Notes: a model not told the origin generated them from the letters alone. A DNA stretch of 64,000 nt from Heliocidaris tuberculata (GCA_025618425.1 CM046845.1:6997491-7061490); one strand, 5' to 3'. Counted from the first letter of the stretch, positions 21,908 to 33,052 are shown. Numbers and translations: made by a program.

Positions 21908-22023
21908 TTAACAACAAAAAAAGAGTTTTTACTTAGATCAACTTATTTACTTACTCCTACCCACCCCCCACCCCCCTCCCCCACTCAAAATTGCTGTCGG
22001 CAAATGTCTCACGTCTGTCGGAA

Positions 22024-22140
22024 AAAAAAGGAGAGGAAAGAGGAAAGAGAAAAAGACAACGAGAAAAGAGAAAGGAGAAGGGAAAAAAACGAAAAGCGAA
22101 AGGAAAGGAAAAGGAAAGGAAAGAAAAAGAAGGACAAACT
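22024..22140. repeat. Polypurine tract
   Basis: About 115 bases of almost pure A/G with AAAGG and GAGAAA words. Confidence 0.9.
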
Positions 22141-22202
22141 GGCAAATTCTTCGGATAGTTAATATTTGGGCAAAAGGAGTCCCCCTTCTGAATGGGCTGC
22201 AG

Positions 22203-22475
22203 CCAGGGGCGGCGCTACAGGGGGGGGGCAGAGGGGGCGACCGCCCCCCCTATGATTTTTCAAGTAGTGAAAAAAGAAAAAAAAAAGAAAAAAAAAAGAA
22301 GAAAAGGAGGAAGAAAAGGGAAGAAAAGGGAAGAAAGAAGAAAGAGGAGTATTAAAAAGAGAGGCCTTAAACATATAACTCTATATTACCCCTGTTATTT
22401 AATGGAGAGAAAATATGACGTCATCTTTAGGTCGTCTTGCCCCTCCTATCAAAATACCCTGGCGCCGCCCCTGGC
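22203..22475. mobile_element. 273-bp TIR element with CTGCAG flanks
   Basis: Ends are CCAGGGGCGGCGC and GCGCCGCCCCTGG, perfect 13-bp inverted repeats, next to long G and C runs. CTGCAG occurs just outside both ends (22197-22202 and 22476-22481), an apparent 6-bp target duplication. The neighbouring copy at about 22736-22750 has a single CTGCAG and no insert, so it is the empty site. The inside is purine-rich and non-coding. Confidence 0.9.
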
Positions 22476-22661
22476 TGCAGCTCCCTCCCGAGAATTTTCA
22501 AAGCTCCAACCACCATTTCATTTTCTGGCAGTGAGGTGCCAGAATATTCATATAATTTTTATTGGACAGCAAGGTTCCCGGATAATTTTGTTACTTCTGT
22601 TTGTAACTTCTGTACATTTTCACTACGAAAAGATTTTTAAAAAGAAGGAAAAACTTGCCAA

Positions 22662-22687
22662 TTTTTTTTTTTTTTTTTTTTTTTTTT
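22662..22687. repeat. T run
   Basis: About 26 T residues between the first and second duplicate blocks. Confidence 0.97.
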
Positions 22688-22989
22688 GCTCGCTCGCAAA
22701 AAATTTAATATTCGGGCAAAAGGCCCTTCGAAATTGGCTGCAGCCCCCACCCGAGGATTTTCAAAGTTCTGATATTCGGGCAACCACCACTTCATATTCG
22801 GGCAGAGGTGCCAGAATATCCACATATTTGGGCAGCGATGTTCCATGATAATTATGTAACTTCTGTATATTTTCACTACGAAAAGTTAAAAAATTTTGCT
22901 TGGTCGCAAAAAGTTTAGAAATTGAAAAGTTAATATTCGGACAAAAGGCGTCAGCCCGTCCCCTTGCGAAAATGGGCCCGTGTAATCAA

Positions 22990-23130
22990 GATTTCTACAT
23001 CTGTGATTTTCTTTTATTATTATATGTGGCGGGGGGTGGGGGGGGGCAGATTAGGTCACAGCATTTTTATCGGCAAATTTGGGTGTCACCCCCCCCCCCC
23101 CCATTCAAAATGTTCTAGCGACGCCCTGCT
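22990..23130. mobile_element. Dispersed repeat, GGCAAATTTGG family fragment
   Basis: GGCAAATTTGGGTGTC, a C run, CATTCAAAATGTTCTAGCGA, as at 6685-6878 and 54800-55008. Confidence 0.65.
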
Positions 23131-23186
23131 CTTATCCACGATTAATTAGGAATGAATTTACTTTGTAGATATTTATTTGGGGGTCC

Positions 23187-23305
23187 GCTCGCTATTCATA
23201 AGGACCGCTATTCATAGAAAACCGCTATTCATTTAACACGCGTTATGAATAGCGGTCCTTATGAATAAATTGTCCTTATGAATAGCGGCCCTTATGATTA
23301 GCGAG
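23187..23305. mobile_element. Fold-back element with reiterated CTATTCATAAGG
   Basis: The ends GGGTCCGCTCGCTATTCATAAGG and CCTTATGATTAGCGAGG are inverted repeats. Between them CCGCTATTCAT appears twice on + and ATGAATAGCGG twice on minus around a central ACGCGT. It is a small MITE built from a reiterated 15-base word. Confidence 0.8.
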
Positions 23306-23857
23306 GTTACCCCTTTATTTGTGTAGATTTATTCTGTTTCATTAATTTTGAGACTAATTTTCACAGTGTCGTCTGTAGTAGATATGAACATGTTAAACTG
23401 CAATAGGCAATTTTTGAGCAATTCTTGAGCAATTCAACCACATGACAACATTTTCGACTGTGTTAAAGAGCAGGCAATTTTTATTTGACGAGGAAAGTTT
23501 TTGGCAGCTCTTTGATTAACATATTATATCCAGTGTCCTATATTAGTGAATTGCACATCAATTTAATGTGAAAGCATTGCACAAATCAAAGCAATTGAGA
23601 CTACCGGCTAAAGCTAAATGTAAATTTCCTGGGTATTCTTTTCTTTTTCATGTCACACCGTGGCATTTTGCCGATAGCTACATATCGATTGTAATTAAAA
23701 AGCCATCGTTTTCTTCGATCGCCAGCGGGATCGTTAAGCGATCGAAAGCGACGGAAATTGTCTTTTTTCTTGCCTGCAGACAGCCGTAGATATCACTCCC
23801 TCAACGACAGTGACTGAGATCACCCTTGATTCCATCATGTTCCATTATGGTGGTGGT

Positions 23858-23891
<34 letters not shown>

Positions 23892-23898
23892 GGGGGGG
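23858..23898. repeat. 33-base G run
   Basis: 33 consecutive G at 23858-23890, T, then seven G; preceded by a short GGT array. It has strong quadruplex potential and its length is uncertain in any sequencing assembly. Confidence 0.95.
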
Positions 23899-25099
23899 AA
23901 GGGGGTTGTGATGTCACAATTTTCATACTTGACACCCCTCCCCAAAGCAGCAAGATAGAAACGTTCAACTATACCTGCAGCTATAAAAAGCAAATCTGAC
24001 ATTGTATTTTGACCCGCCTTAAATTGGTTTGATTCTTGGAAATACGATTAACGGTACCCCCTATACACACCCCTCCTATACCCCCTCCACCACCCTCTAA
24101 CAATCCAATCGTCCTGAGACGAATGCAGCGACTTGTAATCCCTTTCAATTCTCAAGGATGCCCCCAAAATCAAGCTTTGACATTGATGAATTTTGATTCA
24201 AGACAAACAGTCAACCGGTTTCGATATTGCCGGCGGTTTATTTTCCCGCTCAAAATCTTGCCGCTCAAAAAAAAAAAAAAAAAAAAAATGGCACCCGATT
24301 ATCTTTCTTGTCGAACGTGTCCTGCATGTAAAATGCCCTTGACGGAGTTTTCCATCACCTTCAGGGAGGACAATAAATTGTTATTCTAAAGAGCAGAAAT
24401 TGACTTTTTGCTCTCGTGGGCAAAAAGTCAATTTCGGTCATTGTCGCTGAACAATGTCGTCGTAATGACTTCGTTCACTGAGTCTATTACATGTGCAAGG
24501 AAGCAATATAATAATTTTGTTAAGAGTTATAGATACAAAAAACAAATAGATTATTCATTACAGATGCATATATACCGGTAATCCCAGAAAATGATTATGA
24601 TAAAATACCAGTATACACACATTAACAACTTAATAAGTACATTAATGTCATGTATAAGAAAAGCAGCAATAAATAATTGTTTACTGTGTAGTCTCATCAG
24701 TATTTATACTGTTCTTTTTGGGGGCACTGCGATTTGTATTACCCAAACTTTACCAGGAACCCATTTAATACATGGGATGAGTCGAGCCACTTATCCAAGG
24801 ATGTAAGCACTGGGGGGGGGGGGGGGGATTGTACCCATTACCTCTCGGGTCAAGAGCGTTCACCAAAACACTCCCTCAGAAAATCAATGTGAAATGCAAT
24901 ATTTCTTGTCATGATGATGTGGTATTATTTTCATTGTGTTTATACCAATTATTTCTCAACTCGCATTCATAATTTGAAAAGGGGTTACTGAATTGATCTA
25001 AGCTCTTGTGTAATGTGTGTACCATCTCCACTACCACAAAAATATCCCGAACACAATACAATACATCTGTTTGGGTCAGGATCCTTCACATTCCTCCCC
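23899..25099. other. Intergenic DNA with hairpin and homopolymers
   Basis: Contains an A run at 24268-24288, a hairpin at 24389-24437 (GAAATTGACTTTTTGC with its complement) and a G run at 24812-24827. No gene recognised. Confidence 0.45.
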
Positions 25100-25246
25100 G
25101 AATTGTGCTCTCATCTTACGAGGTCCTCCGTTACCGTGGCAACTAAAGGTCAATGTCTTGGTGGAGAGCTCATGGGCACAGCTGGGACTTGAACCCAAAC
25201 CCTCTTGTATTGATTCCAGTGAACAAAGCACGAAACTGTAGAACCT
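25100..25246 (-). mobile_element. Possible tRNA-derived SINE
   Basis: On the minus strand a B-box-like GGGTTCAAGTCCC sits about 50 bases after a weak A-box-like region. It is followed by a non-tRNA body. The head is diverged, so the call is tentative. Confidence 0.4.
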
Positions 25247-25321
25247 ACCTATGGGGTACAGGTCAGTGTGACTTCCTTTATGTTGTAGACATAGATTGTT
25301 GCTGGAAATTCACCATTAATA

Positions 25322-25915
25322 AAGGGCAATCCAACCTTTGTAAAAAGCTGATTTACGTGAAAGGAGAAAAATAAGAGAAACAGGATGGTGAAGGTTTGAA
25401 CGAAATCCGACAAAGATATAAGAAAGTTATGAATGTTTGAAAAAAAAAAAGAGATCACTACATCTATGCAAATCTCTAATGGCAATTTGGTGAATATATT
25501 TTGTGACGTATTCACGGTCAACTCTCTCATTTTGTCGTACACCAAAATATCATTAAAATTCCGGTTTTCTCGTGAGCGCTATTTTTCTTGGGCAGTAATC
25601 AAAATATATTGTAGATAGCACATTGTTATAGGTCCTCGGAAATAAAAATCCTACAAAGTTATACATTTGCAAAATTCATATTTTAGTTATTTTCTGTGTT
25701 CGGAGCGAATGGGAATGTTGACCGCCGTTACATCACAATGACCGTACCGATTAGGCCAATTTGAAATTCTCATATGTACAGTGATTACAACTTTTAAAAA
25801 AAAATCATAACTTTCTCATTGTTTGTCCCATTTTGTTTAAACTTTTCACCAATCTGCTTCTCTGATTTTTATGGTTTCACACAAATCAAATTATTACAAA
25901 GGTTGGATTGCCCTT
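25322..25915. mobile_element. 594-bp TA-flanked TIR element
   Basis: Ends AAGGGCAATCCAACCTTTG are perfect inverted repeats of about 22 bp, each bordered by TA (25320-25321 and 25916-25917). This fits a Tc1/mariner-type non-autonomous element. The interior is AT-rich without a transposase. Confidence 0.85.
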
Positions 25916-26014
25916 TAATTTCAAATATCACGTGGCGGGGGCACATGCCATGCCGTCCCTTCCTATTTTTAAGTACACGACGAAAAATTGCCTCCTTAAT
26001 TCATTGTGTATTTT

Positions 26015-26070
26015 TTCTGAATTGTGCCCCCCCCCCCCACTTTTACAAAAAAAATACTGGATCAGCACCT
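26015..26070. mobile_element. Dispersed repeat fragment, GAATTGTGCCCC type
   Basis: TTTTCTGAATTGTGCCCC, a C run, ACTTTTACAAAAAAAATACT, then GGATCAGC. Close to 10736-10795. Confidence 0.6.
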
Positions 26071-26094
26071 ATTCATATACAAAGGGGACTTTGG

Positions 26095-26230
26095 AACTGT
26101 CAGTCCTCCTGGCATGATCATGTATATAGATGTGAAAGTAATGGGTTCGAATCCCCACTTGGTGTCCATTTCCGTTGTCTTTCTAATCCCGCAGGCAATA
26201 GTGTCTACCTTGGTAAAAAAAAAAAAAATA
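26095..26230 (+). mobile_element. tRNA-derived SINE with A tail
   Basis: An A-box-like TGGCATGATCATG near 26110 and a perfect B box GGTTCGAATCC at 26144 have tRNA spacing. A short body follows and ends in a run of 14 A at about 26216. These are the marks of a tRNA-headed SINE. Confidence 0.7.
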
Positions 26231-26334
26231 CGATGTAATGAGTATGACACCGTATCTGTATGGACAAAAAAATGAGATGACACTTTTACTGTTCACAAGT
26301 AACTTGTCAGATATAACGCTGCGTTATACCTACA

Positions 26335-26600
26335 TGACATTCCACTGGACCGACAGCCCAAGAGACCCGAAGTCCCACTAGACTGACAGCCTACGAGGCC
26401 GACAAGACAATGAAATGAATAATTGAAATATAGAGAACTGTCGGTCTCGTGGGGTGTCGGTTTCGGAATCACTGGTACCCCTCTTTAAAAAGGCTATAGA
26501 AGCACCAAAAGACCAACGTTGCCGGCTTCGTAGGCTGGCGGCCTCACGAACCTTCAAAACAATGAGCTGTCGGTCTCTTGTGCTGGTAACAGTTTCCTTG
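26335..26600. repeat. Reiterated GACCGACAGCC / GGCTGTCGGTC block
   Basis: The word GACYGACAGCCYA(C/A)GAG occurs in direct copies at 26350-26400. Its complement CTGTCGGTCTCGTG occurs at 26448, with a further copy near 26568. The inverted arrangement resembles the fold-back elements at 23187 and 29398. Confidence 0.65.
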
Positions 26601-27900
26601 TACGCCCATATAATTCACACCATATTGACGCCGAGATGAGATTCGAAGTTAATCAAGCAAATAAAAAGAATCATGAAAAACTCCGAAGCTATAGCGCCAC
26701 ACTTTCTCATATATGGTCCTCATAATTGCTCTAGATTTTAACCCACACCTGAAGCTGCTGTATTTTACGTCGATCTCAAGCAAATAGTGGGTTACAGAAA
26801 CATCATGAAAGTTATAATTTCTCATCCGTCTTATTTTCTATGAAAACAAATTTGGGGCCCAGAAGGCTGACAAGCTGAAAGAGGCATATCAAAATCCACC
26901 TGGATGTCAGGTGTGGTGTTATTCATTGACGATTTGATGCTAGAGTTCACGACATCAAGCCCCGGGTAAGGTGGGAAATCGAATTCATGGATGACAGCCG
27001 ATGACACTTATGGTTTCTATTGCGAAGAAAAAGAATAATAAAATGGTGCCGTAAAATGCTGGACACAGGTAAAGACGGATAGAAGAATGATATGAGACGT
27101 GCGTGTGACAGGAAAACGGGTAATGACATAATTGTTGGGTTTAAGAGATAAAAGGAATGAAATGAATTAAAGTGTCTGAACCTTTTACGTGCTATTTACT
27201 AATGTAGAGACGTGCATTTCCACCTGATGTGCAATAACACACTCTGTTCTGGATGCATAGATCCATCATTCGAATATGTGCATAAAATATATTATAGGGA
27301 AATTGGAGATATGATACAAGACAGTTCATAAATATAGATAAACACAAACATTGAAGAAGATAAGCAGTATCTTGCGAACTAATTTTAATTGAAACAATTT
27401 GAGAATGCATATAGAAGGAAAAGTTCGAGTGAGCAATTGTCTTCTTTTTCCCCCTCTTTTTTTTTTTGGGGGGGGGCTGTTAGAAAGCATGAGAGAAAAA
27501 TAAATATCTATGGTACTAAAGACACTTTTAGATTATACTCGGAAATGAATGATAAGCGGACACTCATTCAACTCATTCATCAAAGTATTTGTCTTTATCA
27601 TTTCAAGATCATTAGGCTGTGACAACGCCATTAGCTGAAACCGATACCAGTTATCGATACTTGCGCAAGAACGGATTCACTTTCTAAATGCACTCTCTGT
27701 GGTGCTTGAATGGGAAAACAGAGACAGTTGAAGGAGAAATCGATTGGGAGTGAGAATATTAACTTTCTCTGCGCGGGAAGGAATATTTTAAGAAGACAGT
27801 GATAAGTGGGTCTGTCACTTTATATAAAATTGTTCAATGGACGGAGAGGGAACTCGGAAAGCGGAAGAACGAATGTCGGTAGACAGCCCGTCTGTGAATG
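26601..27900. other. Intergenic DNA, no gene seen
   Basis: Mixed composition with no repeats of note except a T/G run at 27458-27477. No exon or RNA gene recognised. Confidence 0.4.
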
Positions 27901-27917
27901 AATTAGAGGACGATGAA

Positions 27918-27989
27918 TGTGAGAGAGAAAGAGAGAGAGCTAGAGAACGGGAAAGGGAGAAAGAAAAACATCTATAGACAGACAGCGAT

Positions 27990-28021
<32 letters not shown>

Positions 28022-28320
28022 CCGACATCCAGAGAGGGGTAGAATGAGAGAGAAAGAGAGACAGACAGACAGATTGATATAGTAATGTTGAACGACGAGG
28101 GGAGAAAGATAGGGGAGAGAGAGTGTGTGTGTGTTAGTGAGGGAGGGAGAGAGGGAAGGGGAGAGAGAGAAGGAAAAAATGTTGTGAAAGTGTTATGTAG
28201 AACGATGACAGAGAGAGAGAGAAGAGAGAGAGAGAGAAAGGGGGAAAGGGGGAGATAAAGGGAGAAAAAAGATTTGCATGGGACGAGAGAAAGAGAGAGA
28301 GAGAGAGAGAGGGGGGCAAC
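27918..28320. repeat. Long interrupted GA array
   Basis: About 400 bp dominated by (GA)n with GACA, GTGT and GGGA interruptions. ORFs in it are low complexity. Confidence 0.92.
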
Positions 28321-29395
28321 AACAACAAAAAACGGAGAAAAAAAAGGTTCGGATTAAAATACTAATACTCAAAGTTACTAATGAATTAAATTTTTGACGA
28401 TGAATGAGAAGAAGCGAAATAGAGACGCTGAAACAGATACGTTGAGGGAAAATATTAAAATTCTCTCTCTCTCCCGCTCTCTAAGAAGAGGAAGAATAAA
28501 AACAACTTGGATCACATACATATTAAATATTTTCCTGTAACTCTATAAACTTGATTAAGGTCTTGAAAAGTAATCAGATAGATGGATTTGTAGTGTGTGG
28601 CTGTTCTTTTTTTCTTCTTCTTCAGATTCACCAGATCAGATACATATCACTACGAAAACATCAAGAACATGGATGTATAAAAAAGAGGAAGAAAGTTGTA
28701 ACTCTAGAACTCCCATTCAGCTTTGCAAGCGTTAATCAAATGGATTAATTTGTCGATTTTTGTCCTTTAGGGCTACCGTATCATTACAGAAAAGGAATGA
28801 ATGAGAATAAATTTTACCCATATGGAACTACCTAAACAAACATTCTCTTGTAACACTATACTAGTCATTCAGCCCTCGATGCGTAATTAGGTGGATTAAT
28901 TTGAAGATAATTTCCTGTCTTACATCAAATATTAAGTTTCTTTCGCAAGTTTTTTATATTTTTCATATCAGACGTCTCTCATTACCCTACAGGATGTTGA
29001 ACTTTCATGGCTTGGTGGTGAAACATATCTTGAAATCGTATTAATGACTGGAAAACATTATTGTTGTATTTTGTTTTTGTTCTAATTTGCGCGTCCCACA
29101 GAAAACACACTGCAAGATGTCTCTGAGAGAGAAAAAAAATTCATTTAAATATTTTCACTATTTTATAACTCAATGTGTTTCTTTTTATTTTCGAGAAGAA
29201 AGTGAGAGTTATATATAAATAATAAAAGAAGCCTTACTTCTTGAACAATTGCCGTTATAGATTCCCTTGCATGATCTTTGACCCCCCCCCCCCAAAAAAA
29301 ATGGTTACAAACAAGGACAAAGAAAAGAAACATTTTTTAACCGTCTATCTCCTAACCTTCTCTTCCTATTTTACCCCTCTTATATAATTATTATG
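28321..29395. other. AT-rich intergenic DNA, no gene seen
   Basis: Short CT array at 28461-28482 and a C/A run at 29283-29300. Nothing else recognised. Confidence 0.4.
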
Positions 29396-29397
29396 GT

Positions 29398-30042
29398 TAC
29401 ATTTCGTTTTTCCAAAGGTTAATATTGCCGAAGGTTCGTTATTCCGAAAATGAAATAGGGTTCATAATTCCGAAAATCAACCTGTTTCTGTCGGTAAACA
29501 ACGAATCCCGTGGAAGGGGGATTTTTAAAAATGAAATGGGGCTCGTATAATCGAGAAGGTTCATAATTCAGAAAATGAAACAGGGTTCATAATTCCGAAA
29601 AATGAAAATGATACAAAATTCATAATTCCGAAGGATCATGATTCCGAAAATGAAGTAAAACCCGGTTTTACTTCATTTTGGTTAAATTTTAATAATCTTT
29701 TCGACTAATGTCGAAAAGATGTTTTAATCGACAGTGTGTTATTATACAGTTTTGCATCTTAAGCTTTTGTTCTCTTTCAATCTTTTAATTATGTTCGTGT
29801 ACTGTCAGTGCCATACATGTGTTACACTATCACAATATTTGTGATCAGTTATTGTGTGTTTTGGTTTGTTTGTTTGTTTGTTTTTTATTTTCACTCATTA
29901 GCTGTTTTTACACATTATGAAAATGTATACTGTGCTATATTTCAATAAAACGCCCTACTGTGAAAAAAAAAAAAAGCCCGGTTTCATTTTCGGAGTGGTG
30001 AACCTTCGAATTACAAATCTTCGGAAAAAGCGAATGTGAGTG
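29398..30042. mobile_element. Composite element, reiterated ATTCCGAAAATGAA
   Basis: The outer ends are inverted: ACATTTCGTTTTTCC on the left and GGAAAAAGCGAATGTGAG on the right. The left part repeats TTCATAATTCCGAAAATGAA about six times. The right part has the complementary TTTCATTTTCGGAGTGGTGA. The middle looks like a transcript 3' end: AATAAA at 29944 followed after about 15 bases by a run of 13 A. Confidence 0.65.
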
Positions 30043-30164
30043 TCCCCATAAAAACTCCTTTCCTCAACTATCTCACTCCCTAAGCTAAGATCCATCAGAG
30101 GGGCCTCGATATACGTCGAAAGGTAATGATATAACACCCGGGTCTTGCGGTACTCCCCCCCGGG

Positions 30165-30720
30165 AGAGGAAAGCTAATAGGAGCTAGTTAATTTCTGGTG
30201 TCCCTTTCTTTTTCAGGTACCTCCGTCTTTAAAGGTACAATTTATCATCATTTATCATCATACTGATTGTCTTGTTTTATGTATCATTTCTGCATCGATC
30301 TATTATATCTGTTGTTTGAAAAAATGTATCATGTATATTGAAAAGAGTTATAAATTTAAAAGGTGTTGAAATTGAATGAGAGCTAATTAATTTCTGGTGC
30401 CCCTCTTTTCAGGGGTACTATTTATCATTCCTGACGTCTTTTTCTTGTTTTTGTATCTGATTTCTGCTTAGATCTATATACTACCAGTTGGTTTGTTGGA
30501 AAACATACCCAAAAGTGTTGAAAGCCAATAGGAGCTGTATACATGTAGTTAAATAATATTCTGGTGTTCCTCTTTTCAGGGACCTCTAAATTTCTTTTAA
30601 AGGTACTATTTGTAATTAATGAATGTCAGGTTTTGTGGCTGATTTCTTGTTGTTTGAAAAACATTTTGAAAAGTGTTGAAAGCTAACTGGAACATGAAAA
30701 GTGTCAAGCTAAAATGGTTA
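30165..30720. repeat. Three diverged ~190-bp tandem units
   Basis: Each unit contains GCTAATAGGAGCTA or a variant, TTCTGGTGYYCCTCTTTTCAG, AAAGGTACTATTT, GATTTCTGC or GATTTCTTG, and AAAAGTGTTGAAAGC. Units begin near 30170, 30380 and 30520 and shorten to the right. Confidence 0.85.
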
Positions 30721-30984
30721 TCACCATTTCGGTCGGTGTTTGCTTTCGTTTAAAGGCTCAAACCAATATGAAAAATCAATTAATAAATTAACTTCTAATC
30801 AACTACCCCGCCCAAGGACAGAATATAAAATAAATTACATTGAATATGTTGGAGCCAGACTGTTTAATGTTTAATGCAAAGCTTTAAATATTGACTCAAT
30901 GGAATGATAACATTACTATTCAAATATGTACATTTTAATATACCATTTATCAGTAGCGCAAATCCATTTTGATTTTTTTGTTTT

Positions 30985-31370
30985 TTTTTTTTTGGGGGGG
31001 GGGCCATTCGCCTCCAAAATTCTCTGACAAGCATAAAAAAAAGGTTATTTAAAAAGGTGGGAGGGGGGACATTCGCCTCCAAAATTCTCAGACAAAAAAA
31101 AATAAAAATAAAAAAAGGTTATTCAAAAAAGTGGGGGGGGGGAACATTCGCCTCCAAAATTCTCTGACAAGCAAAGAAATAAAAAAAAATAAAAAAGGTT
31201 ATTCAAAAAAGTGGGGGGGGGGGGACATTCGCCTCCAAAATTCTCTGACAAGCAAAAAAAAATAAATAAATAAAGATAAAAAAATAAAAATTCGCCTCCA
31301 AAAATTCTCTGACAAGCAAAAAAAGAAAAGAAAAAAAAAAGTTATTCAAAAAGGTGGGGGGACATGTCCC
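30985..31370. repeat. Minisatellite, ~75-bp unit, five copies
   Basis: Repeats of CATTCGCCTCCAAAATTCTC, TGACAAGCAAA, an A-rich part, GGTTATTCAAAAA and GTGGGGGGGG. Single-copy flanks TGTCCCCCTGTCCCCAGGG and GCGCCCATGCC follow. ORFs through it are incidental. Confidence 0.93.
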
Positions 31371-32400
31371 CCTGTCCCCAGGGTTTGCGCCCATGCCATT
31401 TAAATTCACTCTCCATTCTTTTGTTACCAGCATGTTGCCTAATTGTTATGTATTTTGTATTTTCATGCATGTAGAATGATTTGTAAAACGGCAGGGGAAG
31501 CAGTTTTGCATAACTGAACAGGCCAACCTTGCAGTATGAACTAAATAAGACAAAATAAACAGATAATGAATAAATAAATAAATAGATAATGATAATAAGT
31601 CCAATTACAGCAAATTCATCTCATGACATTAAAAGTTTTATATAAGTATATAGTTTTATATAAATATATAATAGAAGATAGTACTATATTCTACATTGTT
31701 TTTTTTTTCTCTCTCTCTCTGTGCATTCGAGGATTTGTTAATAATACCATTCATGTAGGCCTACATTTTATTTTAAAGCACAATGTTTGACAAAAATAGT
31801 AATTTTTAAAAACAACTTATAACAAAATGTCTCAATATCTTTCCTTCCTTTTACGATAGTTGAAAGTGAAATTCAATATTGCATTTTTTTCTTTGAATCA
31901 TTGTAATGTTTCATAAAAAAAGGGTTGTTATTTATAACATGGTTATGGTATGTGGGGATGATGAGGGGGGGGGGGTAATGATAAAGATTGATAATAATTT
32001 TCTGCAGCTTTAGGGAAATGATTGTTATTTAACTAAAAAAAAAAATGCATTTTTCAAAAAAGTGGGCCTAATTACAATGCTGCTAAAAACATAAAGTGTT
32101 TGAATAGACCTATGTACAAAGTTTCGAATGAAAACTGGCAAATATAGGTTTGATTCTGGAGTCGCTCTGTCTGAATGTTTCCTTTAATTGTATATGAATT
32201 ATTGAATGACCGTTGTTTGCTCCACAGACTTACATCGCTCCCTAGGTGACACTCAAGATAATGAAAAAATGACCAAAGTAACAAAATAGAGCGCGCACAA
32301 GTCGTATATCTACATTGATATTTCAGCAAGATGTATTATAGGCTATGTAATTCTGTAGCTCGATGAAAACACTATTTTATTATCTTATATATTACATATT
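31371..32400. other. AT-rich intergenic DNA, no gene seen
   Basis: Contains TAAA and TAAG short repeats and a G run at 31966-31975. No exon recognised. Confidence 0.45.
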
Positions 32401-32403
32401 TCC

Positions 32404-32404
<1 letters not shown>

Positions 32405-32446
<42 letters not shown>

Positions 32447-32474
32447 CCTCTCTCTTTATTTTCCTCCCCTCTTT

Positions 32475-32525
<51 letters not shown>

Positions 32526-32545
32526 CCCCTCTCCTTATTTTCCTC

Positions 32546-32594
<49 letters not shown>

Positions 32595-32640
32595 GTCCAA
32601 TATCTCTTTCTTTTGTCTCTGCCTGCCTCTCTCTTCTTTT
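32405..32640. repeat. CT array with a duplicated ~95-bp block
   Basis: (CT)n tracts separated by CCATACCCYCTCTCTTTATTTTCCTCCCC, which appears twice (32440 and 32520 region), so the array duplicated as a block. Confidence 0.93.
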
Positions 32641-33052
32641 ATAGTCCCTTTTCATGAATCCAAGATTGCAATCTCCTTAATTAAAGCGATTCTGAATAAC
32701 GTGGGAATTAATGAACATGCACGCCTTGGGTACATTTTAAAAACAGAAATACATGTATAACGATGTATACATGGAAAATAATCTCAGTAATCTGTTCCAT
32801 GTCAATCTCAACTTTCTCCCCATCCCCACTCCTTTCCCCCAATCCGTCCAATTCTTCTTTTCGTCATTTTAATCCACTGAACGCATCCCAATTGACACTA
32901 GTTTTTAGAAATTATCTACGCAATGAATTCATACCCATACGCCTATGGGGGATTAAGCTTCAATAAGCTTAAGTTATGATCTAGTGATGCTGGTGAATGG
33001 AAGAGTATCGTAACATGTCATACGGTTTTCTTCCTCACTGGTCCCCCTTTCC

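Larger units (their letters stand above)
22145..22985. repeat. Tandemly duplicated repeat, ATTCGGGCAAAAGG units
   Basis: Blocks starting AATATTYGGRCAAAAGG occur at about 22163, 22710 and 22932. The first two share TTGGCTGCAG or GGGCTGCAG, CCGAGRATTTTCAAAG, GTGCCAGAATATYC and TTCACTACGAAAAG. The first copy is interrupted by the 273-bp element at 22203. This is a local duplication of a dispersed repeat. Confidence 0.85.

Noticed and set aside
22192..22848. 218-codon + ORF
   Set aside because: It runs through a MITE, a purine tract and a T run; it cannot be a conserved protein.
30985..31370. CRISPR-like array
   Set aside because: Direct repeats are contiguous with no unique spacers, and the context is an animal genome; it is a minisatellite.
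32392..32655. Arg/Glu repeat protein on minus strand
   Set aside because: Translation of the CT array.
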